NCBI GenBank assembly: GCA_963585895.1
Contig: CAUZXS010005791.1
Location: 1,004,673-1,068,672, forward strand
DNA: 64,000 bases
Direction: 5' to 3'
Source of the DNA: Sepioteuthis lessoniana
Lineage: Eukaryota > Mollusca > Cephalopoda > Myopsida > Loliginidae
Shown: positions 34,250 through 44,760 of the stretch, piece after piece
Layout: each line of letters opens with the position of its first letter
How positions within the stretch are numbered: the stretch's first letter is position 1
The notes under the pieces: generated by a model
Seen by the model: the letters and a program-made list of their open reading frames with translations, nothing else
Told to the model about the DNA's origin: nothing
Database searches by the model: none
Translations under genes and position numbers: made by a program

Positions 34250-35065
34250 ATATAGCTGGTTGGAATTCAAAGTTTTCCTTCTCCAAGTCTAGTTTCATAC
34301 CAAGGCTAAATAGTACAGTCTGCCCAACTCTTTTGTGGATTTGTGACTTTCCCAAGGACATTAATTCGAAGTGAAATGCAAACAGCCTTGTCCAGTATTT
34401 GATTTCCACTCATTATGTCCATTTCCTATAATGATAACTACTATTCCACACGTCTTCAGTTTCCATGGTAATCTCATAAATCATAAATATCTGTATACAT
34501 TTCTCATATGTTGTGGCTTTTTAGATTTTATATATTTTGCATTTGAAAAGCTGTGTTTTAATCTTGTTTCTGTGATAATTATGCTATGGTGGGCTGAGAA
34601 GTTTATATGATGACATCATATCTGCTGTTGATGATTTTTTTTTTTTACCAGTGGGATTCAAGCACTTAAACACCAATGTAAGAAGTGTGTTGACTGCAGC
34701 ATATTGAAAAATAAATCTCATTTAGTCACATTCCATATATATATCTTCATCAGCCCATGAATTTTTCAACCAATCCTCATATTTGTTGTCATGATTGTTG
34801 ATAAGTAGAAAATGTATCATACAATGTTGACAATTGCATTGATTGAAACAGATATGTGCAAACTTCAATTGACAAACTAAAACTTCTTTTAAAATGTTTC
34901 AGACATCTCTTTCTCTCAGACATGGCCTTGAAAATCTACTAAATTATACATTGCTAAACCCAGACATCCTCCATGTAAATAATACTGGTCTTAAAAAGAT
35001 GTTGAATGCACTATTATACTATCTCAACAGGAATATTGCTGCACCAGAAAAAAAAGCTGCTTAAA
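34250..35065. other. Sequence without recognised genes
   Basis: Two small open frames (34,147-34,374 and 34,371-34,610) overlap repeats or low-complexity sequence and lack any family signal. Confidence 0.4.
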
Positions 35066-35070
35066 ACCTG

Positions 35071-35420
35071 TGTAGAGAAGAGGAAAATCTCGTATTTTGT
35101 TTTGGCGCGCTATTTAATTCAACACTGAATTTCACCCAATCAGGATGACATATCCTATTCAGCCCGGACCTTCATTTCCGGCTAGCAAAACGGGTGAGCG
35201 GCCAAACACACTCTCTTCGGCTTGAGACGGCGACCAGAACGGACGTGTCTCTGGTCGCCCCTGCTTAGCGATGCCCTTTAGCTAAACAAGCCACCCAGTG
35301 CGGACATATCACTGTGGCTTTAACCCTAGCAGCAGCACAGCGAGGGAACCTTCTAATTCATTTCTAGTGCCTAAAATATATAGTGTTAGGGAAATTAATT
35401 AATTCCCTCAACAACCCTAT
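35071..35420 (+). repeat. 5' LTR of the short element (internally deleted)
   Basis: 350 bp. It matches the 3' LTR except that about 337 bp between two TAATT words is missing, including the AATAAA. The GC-rich part (GGCGACCAGAACGGACGTGT) is nearly identical in both. Confidence 0.85.
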
Positions 35421-36242
35421 AAAAATGATGAACTCGACGTGATTGGCACATTCTGAATTGCAAGACAAATAAAAAACTATTCATAACAACACCTTTCGAC
35501 TTACTTCACCTTCAATCACCTTATTTTTTCCAACAAGCATTGGCGAGGACCTTACAGCACCCGGAGAGGAAACGACACAACGTAGACACACATACGTTAC
35601 ACCCTTTTCCTCGCTGAACCAAACAAACCTTTCCTCGCTTACCAACAACAAAAACTTCAAACATCACTAAAATTAACCTTCTGATAACAAACACAGCCTT
35701 ACGAACATTAATCAACCCCACGAAAGAAACAAAAACAGCGAAACATCCAGAAAAATTTTCCAACACTTTCTCACTTCCTAACTCGCAAAATAGATAATTT
35801 TAACTTTCACTCACCCTACTCCTATTTTGTTTTCTACAGCAACGTGGGTTACCTCTCCCACTACCTCACTTAACCTACAGCGACTGCTATCAATTCCAGA
35901 GGACCCAAAAAAACTCGCACTACACCTCTGAAATATACTGCTACTTCTGTATGCCAATTTCTCGCCTCATGAACTTTTTTTTCTCAGTGACATTTTGTTT
36001 TTTTAAAAAAACGTACCACTAGGTACACACACAAAAAAAAAAGAACTAAACAGGACACTTTCCCTTTTTTTTATTAATTTGCTTTTGTTCGTTTTTCTTT
36101 ATATGTATGTATTATATTTCATTGTTTGTATTTGCTCTTTCGTGTTGTGACACTCGTGGCTCTTTTCTTTCTTTTCCCTTCTCTTACAATTTTGTGTATC
36201 GAATATCAGGTATTCCATACCTGAAATTCTGGGGCCAACCTA

Positions 36243-36939
36243 TGTAGAGAAGAGGAAAATCTCGTATTTTGTTTTGGCGCGCTATTTAATTCAACACTGA
36301 ATTTCACCCAATCAGGATGACTTATCCCATTCAGCCCGGACCTTCATTTCCGGCTAGCAAAACGGGTGAGCGGCCAAACACACTCTCTTCGGCTTGAGAC
36401 GGTGACCAGAACGGACGTGTCTCTGGTCGCCCCTGCTTAGCGATGCTTTTTAGCTAAACAAGCCACCCAGTGAGGACAACTCAATGTGGCTTTAACCCTA
36501 GCAGCAGCAACATGGACACTCAGCGGGGGAACCTTCTAATTTATGGATTCTTTGTGTCTAATATATTTTAGACCAAGGAATCCCAGTTGAATATGAATTA
36601 GATACGTTCAGCATGCCTTCCACAAGCACCACAAAAATTTACTATGTCGATCCGAGCGCCACTCCGCTCTCGACACAAAACTACACTGTGGCCTTGAATA
36701 CTTCCCTCACACGTCCAACGACACGCTGCCATTTCCAGCATCCCGCTAAACCATTTTGTCTCAAACATCCAACAAGCCTAACTACCACGAGTCTTGCAGC
36801 ACCAAGAACAAACCTCCTCAAAGCTGCAAATAAAGTATTTTCGCTGTTGTGTGTTGTTAAAGCAATAGTCTCGTAATTCATTTCTGTTGCCATAAAATCT
36901 ATAGTGTTCGGGAAAATAACAAATTCCCTCAAACCCTAT
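36243..36939 (+). repeat. 3' LTR of the short element (full length)
   Basis: 697 bp. It contains the extra 337-bp segment bounded by TAATT (36,537-36,541 and 36,874-36,878) and an AATAAA signal near 36,829. The open frame inside (36,613-36,876) has no family signal. Confidence 0.85.
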
Positions 36940-36944
36940 ACCTG

Positions 36945-37246
36945 TTTCAATCTGTGCAGTTGCCAATATTATATTATACATTTCCTAGTTGTAAGCAATT
37001 ACTTCTACATATAATAATTATTGTGAAAACAATATCCATACAGTATTTCAAATACAAAATATATAAAACTTAAAAAGCCAGAAGATATGAGAAATGCATG
37101 TACACATTTCCAATATATGAGGTTGGTAAAAAAAGAAGGTCTGTTCATCTTAATTGAATGATATTGTCCCTATAAATTCATAAATGGCTTGAGACTTAGT
37201 TGGATTTTGTATTCTGATTATCATACACATAATTTACTGTTGAATC
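36945..37246. other. AT-rich sequence between LTR element and LINE array
   Basis: No gene or repeat recognised. Confidence 0.4.
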
Positions 37247-37306
37247 ACGAAACACACTTGTAGTCAGTAGCTAGGCTAAGAGCAACGTCTTTAGCAAGGC
37301 TAAGAC
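37247..37306 (-). repeat. 60-bp junction/target repeat, copy 1 (after LINE A)
   Basis: On the minus strand GTCTTAGCCTTGCTAAAGAC starts at 37,306, continues GTTGCTCTTAGCCTAGCTAC and ends GTGTGTTTCG. It is about 95% identical to 44,023-44,083 and similar to 50,704-50,750. It follows LINE A's AATAAA. Confidence 0.85.
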
Positions 37307-37996
37307 TATTTATTTCCAAAAAGTACAAATTATGCTTTTTTGGTGGGCACAAGGCCCAAGAGTTTAGGGGAGGGGGAGGGGTGAGAACTGTATTTTCCTA
37401 TGGGCCCTAGCTAGTCACACTCATCGCCAACAGTCAACAGTCATTTTATTTCAATCATTCTATACAATGGATTCATTCAACCAACCAACCACGCCACAAT
37501 CACCAAAACACCTCATTCACTCCATGAGAATCCTACTTAAAAACCCGATGCAATGGAATGGCGTACATACAATAGATGAAATGTGATGAGGTATTGGAGG
37601 AAAAAGCCCCAAAGTAAACAAAATATAAACCCGGTTGGTTTCCCTCCCATACCCCCTTCTATGATGTGGAGAGTCGACTGTTTTCTGGTACCTGGATAAG
37701 ACCAAAAACAAGCCAAAACTCTCCCTATAGGGGAAGATCCTAAAAAACTAATCAGGATAAAAGAACAGGCAGGAAGAGGGCCGGCCTGGAGTGGGGAGTG
37801 AACATGAAATACTGAAAATGTGGCCAAGATCCTCATAAAAGGCCAGGGACTCACAAGTGGTAGAGGGGACAGAAAAAAGAAAACTGGGATTGGGGAGGAT
37901 CTTGAGAGAACTAACATCTAGATTGCGGGGCCAATGACACACTTCATACCACTAACTAGGGGGTCAAGTTATCTAAATGTTACATAGAGTTCCTAC

Positions 37997-40900
37997 TTAC
38001 CTGGGGTGGGGTCCCGAAGGACCCGGACCATCATCACCATGCGCAGGCAGAGGAGGGAAGGATGACTCCAACGTTGTCCCCTTGCATACGACCAAGCTTG
38101 CTGCATACACCCACCTTTTGCTGAATGTTATGCGGTCCAAGCATCTTCTATCGCATCTAATCTTGACCCTAAGCTGATGCCTAAAGAACAAGATCAGATC
38201 GCGATAAGAAAAGTTTGCACCTTCATACAATCCCTTGTTTCGCGTCTGCCAAATCACCATTCTAGCCACGGCTAGGATCACGAGAAACACCACACGTTTC
38301 TCACCCTGAAACGGAGGGTCAACATTGTCCAAAACGTATCCAACGTCGAGCAGCACAAGCTCTCTAGGGCTGATGTGAGCCGTCCACTCCTCGACGTGGC
38401 TCCAGAACGGGCGAACCCGCTCACAGTAGTAGAAGGCGTGCGAAGCCGTTTCTTCTAAACCGCTGTTGCAGCGGGGGCAGTCAGGCATATCTGCAATGCA
38501 CGCTCTGTAAGCCCAGTCGTTGAGGGCCAACGCATTTCGAACCAGCCGCCAACTCGGAGTTGTTCAAGAAGCCCGAACCTGGCGCCCAATTCCAATGGGA
38601 GCGAGCCTCCTCCGCCGACCAGCCGAGCCAACCCATCAGAGGATCCGAAGCGGAACCCACCACTAAGCCTCTATATAGTTCCTTACGAGTCCATGAGAGG
38701 TCACTGGACCGAGGAAGCTTTCGAAGGGCCCTGCGACACTCGATGACGAATGGTGGTTCATCCCTTGGCCTACGACGGCCTTCAGCCTCAGGATTCAACC
38801 TCAGGCAAGGAAAGGCGACTCTCACCTTGAGGCTCCACACTGCGTCCGTTGTCAACAATCGGCCTAGGTGAGCCAATCTCTTGGCGAGTCGGTGGCTCTC
38901 GAGATCCGGCATCCCCAGACCCCCATCGCGAGGACGTTGATAGCAGACCTGTCTACGGACCATCGGGCTTCGACCCTTCCAAAGGAGCTTGAAAAGGGAT
39001 TGTTCTAGCGCCACCCGATGAACCTTAGGCAGAGGTAGTACAGACAAACGGTAAAGGATCAGGGGGAAAATGTACCCGGCGCACACCTCCGCCCTGCCCT
39101 TTAAGGTCAACCGCCTTCGAAGCCAGGCAACCACCTGCGCTTCTACCTTAGTCCGTACTTCCAACCAATTTCGCTCCAGCTGGAGGCCGGGCCCGAACCA
39201 CACCCCAAGGATGCGGACGGGACCGTCACTCCACCGCAAACCTTCGCTCTTGTCAAAGTTGACCTTGGCACCTGCTACCTTTTCGTAACTCGCGACCGCC
39301 TCCTTCACCGCCAATATGTCCCGACGCCTGGACACAAAGACCGTGATATCATCGGCGAACGCGGAAATCTTCGCTCGGACGCTGCCGCTTAGCAAGATTC
39401 CGCGCAGGGCCGGACCATCCCTCTCATCCCTAAGCCTTCGGAGCAGGGGCTCCAAAGCAAGGACATAGAGAAGAGGAAACAAGGGGCAGCCTTGCCGGAC
39501 CGATCGCTCGATCGCAAAAGCCTTCGAACACCTCCCGTTCACCTGCACCACCGCCTGTGGGTTGCGGTACAGCATGCTAATCCATTTGCGGAACTCCGGC
39601 TCGAATCTGGCGGTCTCCAAAACCGCTGCCAAGAACCGATGATCCACCCTATCGAAGGCCTTGGACTGATCCAAATTGATCAGCGCGGCTTCGGTGTCGT
39701 CTTCTATTCCCTCTAGGATCTGGCGCACCAAATGCAAGTTGTCTTGGATCGATCTTCCCTTCACAGCATAGCTCTGCTCAGGGCCGATCAGATCACTGAT
39801 GACAAGCTGCAAACGGTTCGCCAAGACCCGGGCCAAAATCTTTAACTCTGTGTTAAGCAGAGTTATGGGCCTGTAATCGTCTTGCTCGCCCCGAACCTGC
39901 CTGCCTTCTTTCTTCAGCAATGTGATCACGCCCTTGGTAATGCTACCAGGGATGGCTCCCTGGGCAAACCAATGGTTGAACACATCCGTCAGAATAGGGA
40001 CAAACATGTGCGACATCCTCAAGTACACTTCGTAGGGTAAACCATCTAGTCCAGGCGACTTGTTAAGGCCGACCTGCTTCAGCGCATCACGGACTTCACA
40101 TTCCGTAACCACACCCTCGCAACTAGCTGCTTCCGCCTCCCCAAGGCGGGGGAAGTCAGCTAAATAGTTACGAAACTCCTGAAGCTGGAGCTCAGGACAG
40201 AGGGCAAAGCGACCTCGAAAGTGTGCCCGGAAGGCCTCACGAATCTCACGGCTCGATCTCAGCACTCGCCCATCCGGGGCGCTAACGCACTCGATGTACC
40301 GACAAGGGAACCTTCTCCACTCTTCCTTACGCAAAAATGCGTTACATTTCACGGCTTCGTTCGGAACTCTTTTTAGCCTATTTCTAACTACGAAACCCTT
40401 GTAACGCTCGCTAGCCTCGCGCTCAAGGTCCCCTTTAGCTAGATCTATGGCTACGGAGTCCCCCCCTCCACCGCCCGGGAGAGTCTATCTTCTAAGGATT
40501 TCGCCTTCTTAGCCCTATCTAAAGTGAGCTGTTGGCTGTACTTGATGGCGAAATCCCTAATCCTATACTTAAGGGAAGCCCACCACCTATTCCCAATAAC
40601 CGCCCCCACTAACGCCCGCTTGATTAGGTTTTCCAGCCGCACCCGGAAGTCCCATACCTCCTGTAAGGAGGTATTGAACTTCCAGTAGCTAGCCAGACTA
40701 GGCCTATTAACTAGCCGCAGACTGACCCTAACGAGTTTATGGTCAGACCGCCCTAACCAGTGGAACGTGGGACAAGTAACTAGGTCACTGTCGGCTCTTC
40801 TCACTAACACTCTGTCCAGGTAAGACCGGATCTGGCCAGAGGGCGTACCTCCTATCCACGTCCACATCTCCCTCCCTGGGTGATCGAGACGGAACCTGTC

Positions 40901-41425
40901 GACCAGGTCGAACTCAGTCAACAAGTCCGACAGGCTGCTCTCACACCTTCCCAAACTGCTAGCACCCCGACCGGCTCTATCTATCTTGGGGTCAAGGACT
41001 GCATTCCAATCGCCCACTAGAACTGTCCGCTTCGAGTCATCCAGGAACGACCCCAACCGCCGAAAGAAGACGCGTCTCTCCACAGCGATACTGGGCGCAT
41101 GAACCACAGCTATCCGAAACTCGCAAGTTTTCACAGCAACATCAGCCACCAGCAGCCGGCCCCCGTCACCTGCAAAGACAACATTAACAATCGCATCAAG
41201 GCTGTGTCCAACTAGCAGAGACACCCCAGCGCTGTGGCTGCTGCCGAATGCTGAGTAAACAACAAAGTCGCCCCTCAGCACCCGACAGTCCGCCCCGCAA
41301 GCGAAGTGAGTCTCCTGCACCGCAGCAACATCCACACACAGGTTCGAGAGTTCAGCAAGCAAGTGCACACACTTGCTTGCGTCCCTCAGTCCCCTCGCAT
41401 TTAAACTGGCAACGTTTAAAGCCAT
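37997..41425 (-). pseudogene. LINE A ORF2 (APE endonuclease + reverse transcriptase), frameshifted
   Basis: The endonuclease piece 41,425-40,451 has SLNARGL, VQETHF, GDWNAVLDP, SYLDRVLV and SDHKLVRVSL, the APE-type catalytic set. It ends at a stop 7 nt after a G7 run (40,466-40,460). The RT is open in the -1 frame from that run to 38,481: KSPGLDGLPYEVYL, YRPITLLNTELK, LDQSKAFDRVDH, QGCPL and FADDITVFVS near 39,350. A 10-bp deletion near 38,555, seen by comparison with LINE B, shifts the C-terminal part (38,530-37,997). That part contains CPRCNSGLEETASHAFYYC, the C-terminal zinc-binding motif of L1-type ORF2. The product nicks DNA and primes cDNA synthesis on the target. The stop codon lies inside CAGGTAAGT. 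Confidence 0.88.
40460..40466 (-). promoter_or_regulatory. G7 run at the EN/RT frame change, LINE A
   Basis: Sense GAG GGG GGG ACT in the endonuclease frame reaches TAG two codons later. The -1 frame from the same run is open into the RT. It is either a -1 slip site or a lost G. Confidence 0.5.
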
Positions 41426-41439
41426 TCTGGCCCACTTAC

Positions 41440-43744
41440 CTAATCAGTGCTGATGATGGGCCAGAAATCCTCAGGGGTGAGGATGCCAACGGCCTGTCTC
41501 AAAGAGCCGGTGCCGAGCTCAGTTGTAACTCGGCCATCCCTGGACACTCCGCCGACATCCAATGGGAACCGCACCTTTAATGACCTGTAAAAGGAGGGGT
41601 GAACAAAAATGGGGACCCTCCCTGAGCAAAATGGTAAACATCGTCTTAGTGAGGAGTGCTCCAACTCCGCCAACTTTACACCCACGTCGGTCTGACAAAC
41701 CGTATCCAAGAACTTCCATACGCCCTTGGTACAATCGCCAGCCGTGCGGATGAAAGTGGTCACCATGGCTGCACTCGTAAAGTTCAAAGGATTACATATT
41801 CTTTTTTTTTGGATTTTTTCCAGGTCAAGCAGTGGCTTTAATAACTTACGTAGCTGGAAGTCAGTTACTGAGTCCAGCCCGACAGTACAAAAAGCCACTG
41901 CCTTCCTGTATTGTTCATCAGTCACATCCTGGATTTCCTGCTTGGCCTGCCGTCGAGCTGGCATGGGTTTGGCCTCTGGGGCTACTTGTGCTGGTGCTGC
42001 TGCTGGTTCTGGCTCTGCCTGGATTAACTCCGGGAACAGCTCTGGAGAGGAAGATGAACTTAGGGATGGGAGAGACAAAGTTCTAGGTAGACTTTGGGGG
42101 GATTGTCTCTCCAAAGAATGCGGTCTTCTCATGTGCTGAATCTGATAAGGACGAGTTTTTGGAGGTTGAGATTGTTCCAATTGTGGGGATTGTGGAGGTT
42201 GAAAAGGTTTAGGAGGTTGTGGGATTTGTAGGGGTTCAGGGGGTACATGTTGTGGAGTTGGGTATTGAGAGGGAGGTAGTGGAGGAAGTGGTGGTGGAGG
42301 AAACGGTGGTGGCGGAAATGGGATTGGTATCCGTGGTAGGGTTTGTTGAGGGGGAGGTTGTTGAGGAGTAGGCTGAAAGGCATTGGAGGGGCCTTCCAAG
42401 GGGTCATCTGTGCAGGGTGGCCCTGCACACATCTTTTTCGTGGCTCCCTCTCCGCTGCTTCTCCTCCTCTTCAAATTTGTTGTTGTCTCCATGGGGAGAT
42501 CCAGTGCTTCTTTAGTGGTGAGGGTTGTTTTATCTTTGGGCTTCTTTTTGGATGGGGCCTTGGTTTCTGGGAGTATTGGATGCTCGATAGTGTTGGGCGG
42601 TATAGGCGCCGTCACTGATGTGGGTATGAATTGGGATGATGAGCTTCTAGCAGGAGAGGCGGTTACAGTCGCAGTCTTGTCCTCCGTTTTCTTGGGTGAT
42701 TTCCTTTTTTTTTTCCTGGTCACTTCGGTCCAGCCTTCCTCCACTTTTTTTGGCTGGACCTGACCCGGCCCCTTAGCTGTTGGACTGCTGGTTTGGCTAC
42801 TGTTTGGTGGCTGTGGCGATTGTTGCTGTTGGAGTAGTTGTTGTGGAGGCTGCGGGAGCTGCAACATTTTGAGGGTCCTTCTTGGGGCAAAATTTTGAAA
42901 TATGTCCCAACTGTTTGCAGCTCCAGCAGCGTGGACGTCGTCCCTCCACCACCACCATCATCTGCCTCTCTCTGCTGATGATAACTTCTGGGATGTCTCG
43001 GAATCCCTCCCTAGTCAAACATAGCCGGAACACATGGTCCCCGTAGGCCGTCCCGGCGGCTGACCTTAGAAGGTTGCTTTCCTCTACTTGTCCATATCTA
43101 CTGAGGAAGGCGGCCAGCACCTCCCCAGTGACAGTGGCCGAGACGTTACATACTGTAACGCGGACCCCGCGGGTCCCCATGTACTCCGGCTGCAGTCGGA
43201 AGAACTTGGTCGCGATTGTAGTTGTGGCCGCTTTTGTTGCCTGTTCCTTGGTGGGAAGCAGGACGTCCCAAGTTGCAAAACTCCGCCTGCAAAAATACTG
43301 GCATGGGATGCCTGCTTTCCGTAGGAGGTCTTCGAATACCTCCTTTTTCAGCCCAACCAGCCGTCTTGTCTTGAGGTCCGAAACCACCAAAGACAAGATT
43401 CTTGGCTCCAGCTTTTCGATGACCTCGGGGATGGGCAAGATTTCGTTGCCCTTGAAGTACTGGGCATACTTGCCCATCCGGTCTTTTTCGTGATCTTCTG
43501 GGTTCTTTGTCTGGATTTTCCAAGGTACTGGGCCTGGTGGTTTCTCCTTTTGTCCCGGCTGGATTGGGCTATCTGTTTCATCAGGTATTGGCAAAGAAGG
43601 CCAATTTGAGCCAATGAGGCTAACCGTTGGTGTTTCCGGTTCCCTTTGTTCCTCCGACTGCTTAGGGAGGGCTTCTCTTTTTTCCTCTTGTGAAGGTGGG
43701 TCGCAAGGATGAGATGAATGCAATGGAGAAGAGGAACCCTCCAT
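41440..43744 (-). pseudogene. LINE A ORF1 (RRM-like domain, CCHC knuckle), frameshifted
   Basis: Start chosen at the ATG at 43,744 (MEGSSSPLHSSHP) because LINE B begins the same way. The first part carries a conserved N-terminal domain (ILPIPEVIEKLEPRILSLVV, YFCRRSFATWDVLLPT), an RRM-like stretch (EYMGTRGVRVTVCNVSATV) and the knuckle CWSCKQLGHISKFC. The frame is lost between about 42,867 and 42,797 in a CAA/CAG-rich run. The second part is proline-rich, low-complexity sequence followed by a conserved C-terminal domain (GRVPIFVHPSFYRSLKVRFP, TGSLRQAVGILTP). ORF1 proteins of L1-type LINEs bind element RNA and escort it to the nucleus. The stop TAG is 12 nt before the ORF2 ATG. Confidence 0.85.
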
Positions 43745-44022
43745 GACTGCTAAATCGCAATCAGGAGGGTTAGTGTGATTCGACGGGAGGTCCAATAAAA
43801 ATAAAAATAACTAAAGAGGTCAAGATGGAATGGATATAATGACCGCAGGGTCACTTGTCAACGGTAGTAAAGCAAACCCTCACTACCAGGAAACTGGGGG
43901 CAGTACTGCCGCCCAGCAACTGGTGCTAGGTGCGGGGAGTGGGGAGCAACTAGCGTCCAGTTGCCAGACAAAAAAAAGGTGACAGTAACTCAATACCGAT
44001 CCACAACCTAAAAGCTGTCGTC

Positions 44023-44083
44023 CGCGAAACTCACTTGTAGTCAGTAGCTAGGCTAAGAGCAACGTCTTTAGCAAGGCTTAGAC
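44023..44083 (-). repeat. 60-bp junction/target repeat, copy 2 (LINE B 3' / LINE A 5')
   Basis: On the minus strand GTCTAAGCCTTGCTAAAGAC starts at 44,083, 7 bp after B's AATAAACAC end, and continues GTTGCTCTTAGCCTAGCTAC to GTGAGTTTCGCGG. It forms the first 60 bp of LINE A. GTCT(T)AGC and GCTAAAGAC can pair as a small hairpin. Confidence 0.85.
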
Positions 44084-44760
44084 TAAAGTGTTTATTTCCT
44101 GTTAATTTACAGGAAGGCACAAGGCCTTGAGTTTTGGGGGGAAGGGGAAGGGTGCGGTCTTTCATTAACTATGTTTTTACTAAGGGGACCTAGCTAGCCA
44201 CATTCGCCGACCCATTCAACAATACAATATATAGTCATTCATCCGTCGACATGCGCGCTGCTACCACCAAAATACCACATTTGCTCTATGAAGAAAGACC
44301 TACTTAAAACCCCAGAAGTGATGAATGATTTTATTTACAGATGAATTCATATGATGGGGATGGGAGAAAAACCCCGAAATATATACAAAAACAAAGAAAC
44401 AAAGGAAAAATCCCCCGTTTGGTTGCCCTCCCATCCCCCCGTCTATAAAATTGGAGGCCGACTGTTTTCCGGGGCGAAAGAACCGGAAACAAGTCGGACC
44501 TGCCCTAGGTGGGACTGGGATCCTAATCTATAGGGGAGAAAAGAAATAAAGGGTCGGGCGCGGTATGGGTCGGTACAAGCCGGTAATATGATTTTTATAC
44601 ATGTGAATGTTCAAGATCTTCAGTAAAAGCAGACTGGGATACGGCTTGAGGTACAAAAATAATGGGGATGGGCAAGATCTTGAATACTAATGACTAGATG
44701 ACGGGGACAATGACTGACAACATACTGCTAACTAGGTTGCAAGGGAAGAGTATTGCCTAC

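Larger units (their letters stand above)
35071..36939 (+). mobile_element. Short non-autonomous LTR retrotransposon with target duplication
   Basis: The two LTRs (35,071-35,420 and 36,243-36,939) start TGTAGAGAAGAGG and end CCCTAT. The element is flanked by ACCTG at 35,066-35,070 and 36,940-36,944. The 820-bp interior begins shortly before a TGGCGAGGAC word (about 35,542) and has no gag or pol reading frame. LTR orientation was assigned from the AATAAA near 36,829. The element must have been mobilised in trans. Terminal dinucleotides are TG...AT, or TG...TA if the duplication is CCTG. Confidence 0.82.
37307..44083 (-). mobile_element. LINE A: full-length L1/Tx1-like non-LTR retrotransposon
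   Basis: About 6.8 kb, minus strand. The 5' UTR is 44,083-43,745, then ORF1 (43,744-41,440), ORF2 (41,425-37,997) and a 3' UTR to an AATAAA at 37,314-37,309. It is markedly GC-richer than the flanks. Its 5' end abuts the 3' end of LINE B, and its 3' end abuts a 60-bp copy of its own first 60 bp. Both ORFs are frameshifted, so it is a dead copy, but all domains are present. Confidence 0.88.

Noticed and set aside
36613-36876. 87-codon open frame in the 3' LTR of the short LTR element
   Set aside because: It is inside the LTR segment that the other LTR lacks; no known domain.
37985-38010. Possible U1 snRNA 5' end (ACTTACCTGG)
   Set aside because: The match is only the 5' splice-site complement; the following sequence does not resemble U1 and lies in the LINE A ORF2 end.
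41248-43493. Long plus-strand open frames opposite LINE A ORF1/ORF2
   Set aside because: They lie antisense to clear LINE domains, mirror its codon bias and show no family motif of their own.
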